Source: Terfezia claveryi (taxonomy: Eukaryota > Ascomycota > Pezizomycetes > Pezizales > Pezizaceae). Taken from it: a stretch of DNA of 64,000 nt. The notes under the pieces are model-generated. The model worked only from the letters and a program-made list of their open reading frames with translations, had not been told where the DNA came from and did not search any database. The number at the start of each line of letters is the position of its first letter. Position 1 is the stretch's first letter. The translations under genes were made by a program, and so were the position numbers. Below, piece after piece: positions 1 through 10,599 of the stretch. Where the stretch lies: contig WHUX01000127.1 of the NCBI GenBank assembly GCA_015179025.1, forward strand, positions 93,284 to 157,283, read 5' to 3'.

Positions 1-1130
1 GAGTACAATTCATGTTCGTCAGCACTGATTTATATTCATCTTCTTTTTTTTCTTTTTCCCCTAAATCCTTTTTTTACCCATTGCTATTTGACCTCCGATG
101 TAACCCCACTAAATTACTACATTTGGTAATCACATTCCCAAGGAGGCCAACTCATAATCTGGCCTCCGGAAGAATTTCATTTTTGCATTCGCGTGCAGGC
201 CAGAACATAGCCAACCCCACGGAGTGATGGCCTGTGAGCAGGCGTGGCAGGGGAGGTGGGGTTATTTCTGTTATTTCTTTGGCTGGGTTTCCGGGTGTCT
301 CCCCATGGTCCCTTACTGGGACCGAACAGGAGTAATTACTTAGTATTAAAGGGAAGGAAAAAAAACAAAAAAAAGTTTTAACAAAAGATTTCTGGGTATG
401 GCTCCCTGGCTCAAACCCTGTATGAGTAATGAGTATCGAAAAAAAAAAAAAAAAACTACCTGAAGGCCTTCTCATCTCCCGATCTGCTGCTAATAACACA
501 TTTCACACCATGGGTCCTCGCTCAACGAGACTCAGAACTGTTAAGGGGGGATTGTGGTAGCCCCGATAAGAGATACTGTATCTACAGTAGACAAGAAATA
601 ATAGTCCCGTAGTATCGGGTTGTGTTAGTTTAGATAGAAGGCTTAGTCAGGCCTAGGAGAAGTGGCAATGAAGGATCTTCAGCTGTAGAGACCTAAGCTT
701 AATCATAGAGAAAAAAAAATCGAAAATCGACATCGATCAACAGAGACACAGCAATAAGAGAACTAGAACTCGCCGTCAAGCAACCTAAGACAAGCCCTAC
801 ATCTTTTGGTGTGTGAGTTTGCAACTTCACAAAACCTTGCACCGTAAGCCATACAGACTGCTATGAAGTTTTACACGTCGGTCATCTTGTATGTGGAAGC
901 TTCACTCACAGGAACTGGATTCGGCTTTTTGAGGTGGTGAAGCCATGATTTCTGGGGCCCCCGGTGTGTACGGAGCCATATGTATGCGGGGGCCCTGTCG
1001 ATTTCATTCCGACCTCCTGATGTCCTACCCTGGTGCTGTCCTTGCCTCGCTCCTGTGCATTTTGGAGCCTTGTCTAATACGCCTTCTTTGACTATTAAGG
1101 GGCGAGAGAGTCGTGACCTAGCGCCTATCA
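1..1130. other. No gene recognised
   Basis: I see no supported gene, RNA or mobile-element boundary here. Open frames on both strands are short, overlap each other and lack family motifs. There are homopolymer A tracts near 358-375, 438-455 and 708-718. AT-rich and neutral sequence alternate, as expected for decayed intergenic or transposon DNA. Confidence 0.6.
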
Positions 1131-1138
1131 GAAAGGTG

Positions 1139-1560
1139 CTAGTTGGTGATTCTCCTGGTTCCTGGGATGCCCACGTGTGAGCCCACCCAGTAAATGGAGG
1201 TATCGAGCCGGTTAGATTCGCGATCGCAGAGGAGGCCGGCCAACTGGGTCTCTATGGCGCTCCTAGGTGGTCGGCCCTGGGAAGGGTCGGCGGTTATGGC
1301 GATGGCTGCGGCCGAGTAGCAAAGTATTGACAGCATTGCTGAGTCGTGGTGTGTTGGGACTGCCAGGACAACTGCCTGGCGCTCTGAGTCTGCGACAGTG
1401 GGGTGTTCCCCTAGATACTGTAGGCAGTCTCTGAGATTGGTGGGTTGCCTTGTCTGTCTTGAGAGTCCATGGCCGAGGCGTGGTGTCCAGAGCGACCCGT
1501 GCCAACCGTATGACATACTCTCCACACCTCATCTAAGATTGCTCCTATCTTGGCGGCCAA
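1139..1560 (-). pseudogene. Possible LINE RNase H remnant
   Basis: The minus-strand reading ends with a segment resembling the C-terminal motif of non-LTR retrotransposon RNase H (WVGSHVGIPG, compare the family pattern W-V-x-G/S-H-x-G-I-x-G-N). Upstream residues match no other domain that I can follow, and neighbouring frames carry similar-looking pieces, so frameshifts are likely. No reverse transcriptase is visible on either side. The call rests on one short motif and could be chance; the nearby Tad-like LINE pieces at 3.3, 13.4 and 25.9 kb make it more plausible. Confidence 0.25.
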
Positions 1561-1649
1561 CCGTCCTTTAAAGCCTGACTGTGGGTTCGAAGGCTGCATG
1601 AGGACTCGCTTCAAACCCGTGAGAAATGCTCTTCTTATTATCCCCAAAG

Positions 1650-3246
1650 CTAGAGAGGTTCTCGGAGTTATCTTCAGCGCCCATAGCTAGCACCTATACC
1701 CGTTGTCGTACCCCACAATATGTCGAGAGATCATAGTATTATGCCGTCCCGCGCCATGACAGTTCCCTATTCCTGTGTCAACTCAGCTTACCGCAGTCTA
1801 TTGTGCTGATCATAGTAAACCTGCTGAAGCTGGGTTGGGGACAGTTAATCTGTATGAATACGGGTAACCATGGGCAGAGGATTGGAGCAGAGTAACTGGG
1901 TGACTAGGTTGACTACTCTGTTGGCCCTGGGTTGTACAGTTCATCATCAATGAGAGGAAGAGCTCCCGAAATAAATAGAAAGCCACATACTGTGCCAACC
2001 AGACTACAACAAACCAAAGGAATTGTAGAACCGATAGCGTCGCTCACATCGGCAGGTAACAACTAGTCTCGGCACCCGATCCTCGAGCTTGGCAACGGTA
2101 ACAACTCCAATCCTCTGCGGACCACACTGCAACCATGAGTATTGATCAAAGTAGGTGCTTAGCACATAGATGAAGTGCTTGGGCGCATCATTTGGAGTAA
2201 GTGACTCTGTGAACGGCAAAACTGGGCCTCGACTGCATCTGTTGTGCCACTCAATATCGAGCTTATCAGAGCACCTCCCGAACGTTTTCCTCGGGTCCGT
2301 TATCTCTGAATGCGTTGTGATCATCCTGATTCGAGTCACATGGCAACATCAAGCCCGACCGGGGAACTTCCTTATCAGCTCTGTCGATCCTCGTGAGCAT
2401 CTCGCGCCTGTGGTATTGATAACATTACCGTCGGCCTTGGTGGAGTTCTTGGCGGGCATCATCCAAACGTATATAAACCCCTTCCCCCCACCTTCTTCAT
2501 TTTCTTCTCTTCTTTCTTCTCCAGCCAAACGTACACAGCCGTCCATGATCTTTTCCCTTTTTGGCCTAGAGCATTGAATAGATCCAGCCGGTGGCTTAAC
2601 CTGACTATGCGGGTTATAGGTTGTGCATTCAGTCCCAGCTGGATGTTGCAAACACATTGGCATAGTTGGTCAGCGTTCCTTGACTTGTTATTGGTTCTTG
2701 GGAGGAAAACTCACTGCACAGACACAAGACGATGCTGCTGGGACACGGACATTATTCCTTCTGTACTAGCTCGTTGGGGATGGCATTGTGTATTCGGAGA
2801 TAAATGATTGATGCTTTGGCTCCTTCCCTTCTTTCTACTTAGGTAGTGCAAGCTCATCAGTGCATTGTTGGTATTGGGGCTTTCCAACAAAGTCTCTGAT
2901 GCTGTAGTGCCCTGATGGGATCACCATGGCTCACTTATTACTAGTGCTCACGTTCCCAATGGCGAGGTGGTACTTGCAAAGGGAATATACCTTTCTGAAT
3001 TTCATTTTTTTTTTGTCTATAACTTCAGAGTCCAACATGAATCTTATCTATCTTCACTTTTGTTCACCTTCATATGTGAAACAGTTATTTGACCATGATA
3101 TTATTTCTAGGGCCGCCGCAAACAGATTTCTGGCCTTAGTCTGGCTGGCACAACCTCCCGTAGGGCCAGCCTGCCCAGGAATAGGTATTCATACGTGGGC
3201 TGGTGGGCACGGCTGGCCTCTCCAGGAATTGGCCCAACACAAGTAT
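1650..3246. other. No gene recognised; TATA plus CT-rich tract at about 2468-2525
   Basis: Open frames up to 135 aa occur on both strands but show no domain and overlap one another. A TATA-like GTATATAAA near 2468 followed by a pyrimidine-rich stretch with runs of CTTCT resembles a fungal core promoter, but only a short frame follows it. A CCAACCAGACTA word at 1995-2006 and a TAGTCTCGGCACCCGATCC word at 2064 belong to families of recurrent words described in the findings. Confidence 0.45.
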
Positions 3247-3261
3247 AGTGTTGCCTCACCG
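3247..3261. repeat. Target-site duplication, left copy (15 bp)
   Basis: AGTGTTGCCTCACCG at 3247-3261 is repeated exactly at 4912-4926, directly after the A-rich tail of the LINE-derived element. Perfect 15-bp direct repeats flanking a poly-A-tailed insertion are the hallmark of target-primed reverse transcription. Confidence 0.9.
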
Positions 3262-4911
3262 CTCCTCATGGCCCCCCTAATGGGGCCGCACAGAGCCGTC
3301 CTTCCGTCCTCTTGACAATTTCAAGGCAACCACCCACCGCCGACACAGGACGAGCGCTTGGTCGGATCTCAACAACCAGAGCACCTACAGACAAGAGGAC
3401 AGCACCGTAGCCCTCGCTGACCACAACAAGAATATCTACACAGAGCTCGGGGGAACAATTATCGTAACCCTTTCCCCCTCGTTCGAAGGCTTTTTCCCCT
3501 CTTCCTCTTTCTTCTTCTTCGTCGCTCTCACAGAAACCCAATCAGGGAATTTGTAACTCCCACACAGTACTAAACATGCCTCAGAGAAAGAGGAAAGACA
3601 ATCCCGGAAAGCGGGACCGAGTACAACCACCACTCAAGACTCGGCTGCCAGTCACCGGGCATCCACAGTCACAGCACCCACAGCCACCTCATCCACAGTC
3701 GGCACATCCACAGTCAGCAACAGCCACTACTCCCACCCAGCCACATCAGTCACCTTCCCTCCCAAAACAGCAAGCCACCGTGGCTGAGTATACCGCCAGT
3801 GATGACGAGGAGTCAATTGGATACCAGGAGAGCGACACCAAGTCAGACACCGACGAGTGCTCCGAAGAAGATCCTGCTATATCCCTTCTATTGGGTGGGG
3901 GGATTTATCGCAGCCAGTCGGAGGGGCAGAAAGAAGAAAGTGACACAACCAGAGCAATTTGGTGCTTACGGGAACTCATGAAGTTCATAAACCTCGATCT
4001 CGAACCTGTCTTTAAGGACGAACCTTTTCGGGTTGCGGCTCAACAGTTTACCAGATTCTTGAATGATAATGGCGCAGCATGGGTTAACGATACCCCACCT
4101 TTTCCATCCACCATTAGTCCCACATCACCACCACCACCGCCAACCTCGGTAACGGATACAAGCACACAGACCATACCTCCAACCCCAGCACAGAAGCCGA
4201 TGACCAACAGTGTCTCCACCAATACGGATCACCCAGTACCCACATACACAGAGGCAGCGACTGGCCAGAAACAATCGGTCAAACCACAAAAGGGCAAAGG
4301 CAAAGGCAAAGAGTCGGCAGGGGCCTCATCTCCACCCCCCCCAGCCTATAGGAAAGTGACGCCACCCCCGAACCCATCTCCCAACCTCAGAAAGACAACA
4401 CAGGCACGAACACAAGCAGTAGTCTTGCATGCTGCCCCAACCAAGTACAAACCCGGTCTGATGCGCAGATGGATCGAGGATGATAATAAAAATGCCCAAA
4501 TTAAGGGGATTCGGTGGTTGTTGCTAGAAGGGAGAAGGGTCGGTAAGGCGGCGTCGTCACTAGTAATCTACTTGGCGGAAGAAATCAACCTCAAGAACGG
4601 GCTCCGCATGGGCAAAAGACTCTTCCGGACCACAGCCTACAACTGGGATGCGTGATGGGACACATTTTGAGCGGGATTTCTTCCTTTTCTACTGGCGAGG
4701 GGTTATTAGGGATAATTTTGTTCTACAAGCGCGCGGTTTTTAAATTTCTTCTACCTGCGAGAGGTTTGTTAGGGTCATTTTCTCTTTCTCACTTGCGCGG
4801 GGCTGTTCATGGCCCCCCTAACGGGGCCGCATAGGTAGTAATTAGTTTTAAAGAAAAAAAAAAATAATGGGCCCGCATAGGAGTAACAAGTATTTAAAGA
4901 AAAAAAAAAAA
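3262..4911 (+). mobile_element. Non-autonomous Tad-like LINE insertion carrying ORF1 only
   Basis: This 1650-bp insertion is bounded by a perfect 15-bp duplication and ends in an A-rich tail. It contains a single gag-like ORF1 and then a short 3' region; the endonuclease/reverse transcriptase ORF2 expected of a Tad LINE is absent. Near each end there is a hairpin of stem GGCCCC/GGGGCC (3270-3287 and 4811-4828) in nearly the same context, TCATGGCCCCCCTAAYGGGG. The 3' end is doubled: two similar blocks end in A tracts (about 4849-4865 and 4899-4911). The intact duplication and intact ORF1 indicate a fairly recent insertion mobilised in trans by a full LINE. Confidence 0.85.
3576..4655 (+). CDS. 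Tad-like LINE ORF1 (gag-like) protein, 359 aa
   Basis: This is an intact 359-residue frame starting with ATG inside the poly-A-tailed element. The N-terminal half is basic, then Pro/His/Gln/Thr-rich and disordered, with an acidic stretch around residues 75-100. A Lys/Gly-rich patch (KGKGKGK) lies near residue 245. The C-terminal 70 residues (KYKPGLMRRWIEDDN, GIRWLLLEGRR, ASSLVIYL, GLRMGKRLFRTT) match the conserved end of ORF1 proteins of ascomycete Tad-type LINEs, as I recall that family. The expected role is RNA binding and ribonucleoprotein assembly for retrotransposition. I see no CCHC knuckle. It is immediately followed by the element's 3' region, so it could encode protein but not mobilise itself. 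Confidence 0.75.
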   Translation: MPQRKRKDNPGKRDRVQPPLKTRLPVTGHPQSQHPQPPHPQSAHPQSATATTPTQPHQSPSLPKQQATVAEYTASDDEESIGYQESDTKSDTDECSEEDPAISLLLGGGIYRSQSEGQKEESDTTRAIWCLRELMKFINLDLEPVFKDEPFRVAAQQFTRFLNDNGAAWVNDTPPFPSTISPTSPPPPPTSVTDTSTQTIPPTPAQKPMTNSVSTNTDHPVPTYTEAATGQKQSVKPQKGKGKGKESAGASSPPPPAYRKVTPPPNPSPNLRKTTQARTQAVVLHAAPTKYKPGLMRRWIEDDNKNAQIKGIRWLLLEGRRVGKAASSLVIYLAEEINLKNGLRMGKRLFRTTAYNWDA

Positions 4912-4926
4912 AGTGTTGCCTCACCG
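4912..4926. repeat. Target-site duplication, right copy (15 bp)
   Basis: Exact repeat of 3247-3261, following the A tail of the LINE-derived element. Confidence 0.9.
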
Positions 4927-4978
4927 GTGGATACATATGACTCTTGTTACTAGCATACCAGATGTAAACATCAATCGA

Positions 4979-5480
4979 CAGTGAACCGTCGTTATAAGCA
5001 ATCCCGTTATAAGAAACTCCTCGATATAAGAAACAGGCTCCGGTCCCGCCAGAATTTGTATGAGTAAAATAAGAAATCCTCGTTACTAGCAGGTTTCTGA
5101 ATTATATGCTTAGGAATATAGTATAAAATTGAGGGTTTCTTATATCGAGGTAGAATAAATTGAGCGGCAGATATTACCCCGCAGTTGCAACCATATCGTG
5201 TGAATTGTTTCTCAACTAGTTTATATCAAGCACCAATACACAAGCACTCATTATGTGCACCCATACTAGGTCTATTGTGATAAACTACTCGAAAAGCGGG
5301 ATATTGGGAGTCTATAAGGCATGTCTCGAAGCACACAGCAACAAGCAATAATCACGGGTTATTTTAGGCCAGCGTCGGAAATTTCCTAGTTTCTTGGTAT
5401 AGAGTTCAATATAAGAAACCCCTCGTTATAAGAAACCCTCGGTTGGTCCTGCAGGGGTTGCTTATAACGCGGGTTCTCTG
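4979..5480. mobile_element. Pogo/Fot-like MITE, about 502 bp
   Basis: The ends form an inverted repeat: CAGTGAACCGTCGTTATAAG at 4979 and the complement of CAGAGAACCCGCGTTATAAG ending at 5480, about 23 of 27 positions matching. The right end is followed by TA, the usual pogo target, while the left is preceded by GA. Internally there are several copies of a TTATAAGAAAC word in both orientations, common in pogo/Tigger-type non-autonomous elements. No transposase frame is present. Confidence 0.6.
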
Positions 5481-6500
5481 TACCTCCCCCCGTCCCATGT
5501 TATGAAATAGGAAGAGTGCATGGTGTAGCTGGGAACTAGTCTCGAACCCGACCGCCCCTAGGTGGGAACCATCCTGGGGAATGCAATTGCGCTCGTATGC
5601 CTTTCCTAACAGCCAAGGAGTACGAGTTTGTCCTAAGGCAATAGGCGCGAGGGCTGGCACCTACTTAGTCTCATGCCACTAGCTGGCACCGGTGGTACCT
5701 GCCTGTGGAGGGGTAGTGCAACCAGACTAGTACCTGCTCTAATATTTCTTGCTTAGTCACCCTGGTAACAAGTGAAGCGCTAAACTACAAGTAGAAGTTT
5801 ATCGATAAGAAACAACAAGCGAGTCAAACCAAGCCAACCAGACTACAAGTCAAGATTCAGGACGCCTGACATTAATCCGGAGATTAATGATAACCCCAAA
5901 GTTGAGAAGGAAATTCTAGAGTACATACCAGTTGTATGTTAGATAACACTGTCACGAGGGATCACGGGAAACGCAGGCAGGACGAAGAAGCATGATTGGG
6001 ACAAATGAACAGAAGCCGGGGCACCTAATCAGGGCAATTGGGCAAGCAGCGGAAAGCATAAAAGAGCCACAAATTACCCACGGAATGAAGGATTTAGATA
6101 GAGAAGACAAGCACTAGAACCGTAGCATTGAGACTATTGTGATATCTAGATCGCTAAGCCGAATATACTACTCTTGTTTACTCCTCCGTTCACAATCTCA
6201 ATTCATACGTTGTAGATCCGGATCTCCGACTTTCTCGCTCTGCATTGTGTCGTGAGAAGTCCCCGTCATAGGAAGCCGCCTCACGTTGCGAGAAGCCAGC
6301 CTGGCTAGCTGATGCTTAACCTGGCATGCATAACCCAGGAGTTCTTGTATGAGATCCCGTTCTTGCATACACTAACAGCGAACTCAGGCCAAGACGACTA
6401 TATAAGTGATAGGTTAGTCAGGTTTTGTAGGTTAAACAAAAAATTTCCAAACCTTGCGAATCAACACGTGTGTGCCAACCAGACTGCTTTTAGCTAAAAC
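5481..6500. other. No gene; recurrent TAGTCT/AGACTA words and a degenerate B-box-like word
   Basis: No supported coding region. The minus strand has a GGGTTCGAGAC word near 5537-5550 that resembles a Pol III B box, but no convincing A box or tRNA fold accompanies it. Words TAGTCTC (5537, 5666) and CAACCAGACTA (5719, 5834) or CCAACCAGACTG (6475) suggest short transposon termini. A 62-bp piece at 5666-5729 begins TAGTCTC and ends AGACTA with loosely similar flanks. Confidence 0.4.
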
Positions 6501-6516
6501 AAATGTCCGATGCACC

Positions 6517-6564
6517 TAGTCTCGTGCCCAGACCCTCTGTTAAGAGGGTCTGGGCACGAGACTA
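6517..6564. mobile_element. 48-bp perfect palindrome with 8-bp duplication (micro-MITE)
   Basis: The sequence is a perfect inverted repeat with 22-bp arms beginning TAGTCTCGTGCCCAGACCC and a 4-base loop GTTA (6539-6542). It is flanked on both sides by GATGCACC (6509-6516 and 6565-6572). An 8-bp direct duplication is what hAT-type transposases generate, so this looks like the smallest possible inverted-repeat insertion of that type. It has no coding capacity. Confidence 0.75.
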
Positions 6565-6803
6565 GATGCACCCCACCCAACTCTTCGCCTCCCGACCTAT
6601 TCCCTCCACTTCCTAGTCTGGCGGGCAACACTATCTCCCTCCTCTCCGATCTCCCATTCATCACTGCTGTTCTATCCTTCCTCACTTCGCTGCTAGCGTG
6701 GTGATATAATGATCCTGTCGTAGATCTCACATCTAGCAACAACTGTAGTAAATCAAGGTAATGAGTTTTTCTCTTTTTTTTTTTTTTTTTTTTTTGAGCC
6801 TAT

Positions 6804-8605
6804 GACCGACGGGTTTCCGATCAAGCAGGGTTTCCGATCACATGAGACATACTAACCTTTTTTGGTAATCCCTGGTGTAGGCAAGCACAGCGTTAAGTAT
6901 TCCTTCCGCCTGAATTAATATCTATGGAAACAATTACGCTCTACAACATGGCTATGCTTACGTCCCGCCAAAACCAACCTAAGATCATTACCCCCTCCGG
7001 CCAATATGACCTCTCTGACATTTTCTACCCACTCCTCCTAACCTCCCACATAGGCTCAATATCAAGCGGACAAGGTTATAAGACCTCGGAGGCCTTTACC
7101 AAGTACCTATATTCATATGAAAATAGGTTTGCTTGCACAAGCCGAAGCTAGGATGCCTTAAACTATAGGGCACTAACCCGCACAAGATTAGAAATTCCAA
7201 AAGCAGTCATTATATGAATTAAATGCTTCTGATTGATGCTACCTGAACCTCCCCCTCATGTCCTTGCAACAGCCTACATCAAAGCATAGTATACAGCTAT
7301 ATAGAGGTCTATAATAGTCATAGGAGTCTTAAATTGCTACCTTTCGGAGTAGCCCCCTGCTCCCCTACTACCCCCCTCCTCTCGCTCTCATACAGGCCAA
7401 ATATTGGATAAGTGTAGCTAACAATTACTAGAAGGGCTCTCAACTATATCTTTAATTAATAGCAAAGAAGAAGTGTATATATACCAAGATAGAAAGGCAC
7501 CAATTTAGACCACTACTTTTCAAAAATCTACAATTCCGAAAACTCAGCGAAACCTACTTTGAACCCCCAGGTAGACTCTCTCCAATCTACTTGACTACAC
7601 CTAAGCCTCTTCTAGCACTCCTACAACACCAATGGAACAATAGGATAACTCTGACAGCCAAGCCTAACGCTTTCAAACCCCATATACTCCTCTCGAGTAC
7701 AGCCACACATTAGATGTCTCAACGACTACGAGCACAGCTGGGACTAGCACAGGCCTTGGGAAGGCGAACTCAATGCTACTCTAAATACTAGGTTAATATA
7801 AAGTTGGATACATACTTTAAATTGATAGGAGATTGAAGGTTAAGGTAGATGCTGGATCAATGGATGGTATCTTAGATATGATACTAGACCTTAGCTTAAA
7901 TACTATATCAAATATTAAATAATCCACTGAATTCGCTTTACAGTATTAAAGTTAGCTAGATTGAGTGCTCGGTTGAACGTAAAGATAATTCTGAGTATAT
8001 AGTGGTTATCAAAGATTTGCAGCATCTCGGCAGTGCGTAGTATTATTTAAAAACAGAAATGTAGAGGGTATAGAAGTCTAAACATCGTGGGGACCTCACT
8101 ATAGAGAATAAGGATGGTCTTGAGGCAGCCCTTAGAAGCATATGGGGGAGGGGTTCAGGTTAGTATAAATAAACGAGTTCAATTCATATAATGACCACTT
8201 TTTGAATTTTGAATTTTCTGCAGCTTAGTGCCCTATAGTTTAAGGTATCCTAGCTTCGGCTTGTACAAGCAAATCTATTTTCATATGAATATAGGTGCTT
8301 GATAAAGGCCTCCGAGGTCTTATAACCTTGTCCGCTTGATATTGAGCCTATGTGGGAGGTTAGGAGGAGCGGGTAGAAAATGTCGGAGAGGTCATATTGG
8401 CCGGAGCAGGTAATGACCTTAGGTTGGTTTTGGCGGGACGTAAGCATAGCCATGTTGTAGAGCGTAATTGTTTCCATAGATATTAATTCAGGCTGAAGGA
8501 ATACTGAACGCTGTGCTTGCCTACACCAAGGGATTACCAAAAAAAGGTTAGTATGTCTCATGTGATCGGAAACCCTGTCTTGATCGGAAACCCCGTCGGT
8601 CACGT
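6804..8605. mobile_element. Inverted-repeat element, about 1.8 kb, with ~380-bp arms
   Basis: The segment from about 6804 to 7178 is repeated in inverted orientation at about 8222-8605; both arms start near GACCGACGGGGTTTCCGATC and end at a TATAGGGCACTAA word. Each arm contains the same open frame of 75 to 120 codons (reading ISMETITLYNMAMLTSRQNQ) that matches no family I know and is probably incidental. The 1 kb between the arms has no ORF. I could not find a convincing target duplication. A T tract (6774-6795) sits at the left edge. Confidence 0.65.
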
Positions 8606-9150
8606 TATACATCTATGGGGCCTTAGTCTTTGAGATGGCCCGTTCCCTCATCTTAAAAGACTCGGTACGCTCACGGAACAACGAGCCAACTAACGAAACT
8701 ACAATTGTGAAAGAGCCGCCACCTGCATAACCTGTATGGGGTTGCGAAATGACAATGAGGGTAAAGGTATAATGATAAGCTATCAAGATAATTAGGAGTA
8801 TTGCGGATGAGAAAGTGCTGCAGAGGCGTCGATGGTTTTTCCAGAGTGCTTTTATTAGGGAGCAGAGAGGTTTTGCACACTTGTAAAATTGACAGTAAAC
8901 TACCGGTACAGCAACCCGACTAGCTAATGCACCTGCCAGGATTGAGCTTAAGACCGACGGGGATAAAACGATGTCAACTTGACATCGCAGAAATCTCTAG
9001 ACGACATCGGAGGATCTTGGCATACAACAAATATCTGAAGCTCGTTAGCCTTTGCATGTTAGTATCAAAATGGCTTACGTGTAACAAATAATTCAAACAT
9101 CACGCATACATATACTTATATATATCATATATACAAATACTACACGTATC
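8606..9150. other. No gene recognised
   Basis: Between the inverted-repeat element and the Myb-like frame I see only short open frames without motifs, a word GACCGACGGGG at about 8962 resembling the tip of the preceding inverted repeat, and an AT-rich leader with TATATA near 9115-9135 that could serve the following gene. Confidence 0.5.
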
Positions 9151-9154
9151 AAAA

Positions 9155-9839
9155 ATGTCGCAAACTTCATTCCCTACCAGAACAGCCTACCCAAGCATCA
9201 AAGCAGCCTATACAAACTTCACCGCAGCCTAGTCAGGCACAGCAGCCCATCTCTATTGCTGAGCAGAGTATACAGGGAGTAGAAGCCAAACCGAAGTGGG
9301 TGCATTACACTCCAGACCTAAAGCTGCTTCTGTTACGCCTGTGTATTAAACACCAATTGCGGTATCTTGAAGAGCCAACCGAATTTACTTTTTGGCAGTT
9401 CATTACTGCACTTTTTAGGGAGAAGGCAGGCCATCAGGGGGCTGACCTTCGGAAGAAGGTCAATGTGATGGTTGGAGACCGAAAGGGGGCTTTGGAAGCT
9501 TGGAAGCTACTTTCTGGAGTAGCTTTACCCCCGACAACAGACTTGGAACAAGCCATCGATTATGGATCGAGACGTGAACGCCGTAATGAATTGCGGGAGA
9601 CAGTGAAGGCTGAAGGCTCTGCTGAGGTGAAAAGAGAAAAGGCGGTTTCAGAAGTACTCAGGGATAACTTGACGAAACGCTTATCCAAAAAGCGAGATTT
9701 TCAAGCAGTTGTGGAAGCTCGAGAGGTAGTTGACCTCACTGCTCCAGGCAATATACATCAGGAAAGGCGTCAGATTCGGGAAAATCTACGTGCAAAAACG
9801 AGCAATAATGAGAGTAAAGAAAAGATGAGAGGACTTTAG
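9155..9839 (+). pseudogene. Myb/SANT-like DNA-binding protein, probably frameshifted
   Basis: From about 9177 to 9839 one frame is open: a Gln/Pro/Ser-rich leader, then a helical domain of about 80 residues (HYTPDLKLLLLRLCIKHQLR, FWQFITALF, DLRKKVNVMVGDRK), then a charged tail rich in Arg, Glu and Lys. The domain has the pattern of fungal Myb/SANT-like DNA-binding modules: a Trp/Tyr-started helix, a Phe-Trp turn and a basic third helix. The frame lacks an ATG; the only suitable ATG (9155) lies one nucleotide out of frame and reaches a stop after 25 codons. A single-base indel near 9160-9180 would join them. So it is a recently damaged gene, an assembly error, or a gene whose first exon I cannot see. 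Confidence 0.45.
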
Positions 9840-10590
9840 CAGACTAACGGATGTATTTATCAATTACATGACCAAACCGTCCAAATGCAGCTGTTCCGGG
9901 TAGGACGCTCCTTGTCATTATTATAACCTTGGCGACTATCGTTGCAACCACCAACCAGACTACCCCTGCACTATGCCTCACCCCAACCAGACTAGCCTCA
10001 TCCCCTCTTAGTTGGTGCCCGTTTCCTCTCGGCGGGCGGATTGTGCCAACCAGACTACGTTTCCTCCGCGGCCCCACCACTGTAGGGCTTGGTGCACGGG
10101 ATTCCTGTTTGGGTCCATTCTGGTTGAAATTGCCTATGATGTCTGCACGAGAGTAATTGACTGATCAACCAGACTATTGACTGATGTGGGTTAAATCAGA
10201 CCCTCGTAGAGGTGAATGCCTCCCCAAAGTGCTAACTTCTAGAAGATACCAATTAGCATTGAAACTGGGACTGATATCAGGGAGATCCACAGGTTCGCTC
10301 ATACCAGTAAATAAGACCCCCAATGACCTCCCTCATGACCGGATTTCACACTAGCTAACTCATCATCTTCACCAAGATCCTTATCTTCGTCAACCAGGGT
10401 TAATGCAAATACCAAATCAGCTCTTGGGGAGATATTTGGGAATAACATGTTCGCTTTTAACTGACATTTTGTGTCCCGGCATCGAGCATACGATAGCACA
10501 ATATCCCGATGATTTGGCTAAGAGCAACATAAGACACCACATTAACCCTCCGCTTAGGTGCTTGTCGACATATAAAAGTCGACAAATTTA
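9840..10590. other. No gene; cluster of CCAACCAGACTA words
   Basis: No supported coding region. Four copies of CAACCAGACTA occur within 230 bp (9951-9962, 9983-9994, 10046-10057, 10166-10176), all on the plus strand, followed by ATCAGACCCTCGTAGAG near 10195, which recurs at about 23906. These look like nested or truncated ends of small transposons. Confidence 0.45.
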
Positions 10591-10599
10591 ATGCTCAGG

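Noticed and set aside
2004..2577. Overlapping 111- and 135-codon frames on opposite strands
   Set aside because: No family features, start at non-ATG codons or lack context, and mutually exclude each other.
5520..5650. Possible tRNA or SINE on the minus strand around GGGTTCGAGAC
   Set aside because: The B-box-like word has no matching A box at suitable distance and no cloverleaf; kept only as a note in the region entry.
6804..8605. Target duplication for the long-armed foldback element
   Set aside because: The flanks (GAGCCTAT on the left, CGTTATAC on the right) do not match.
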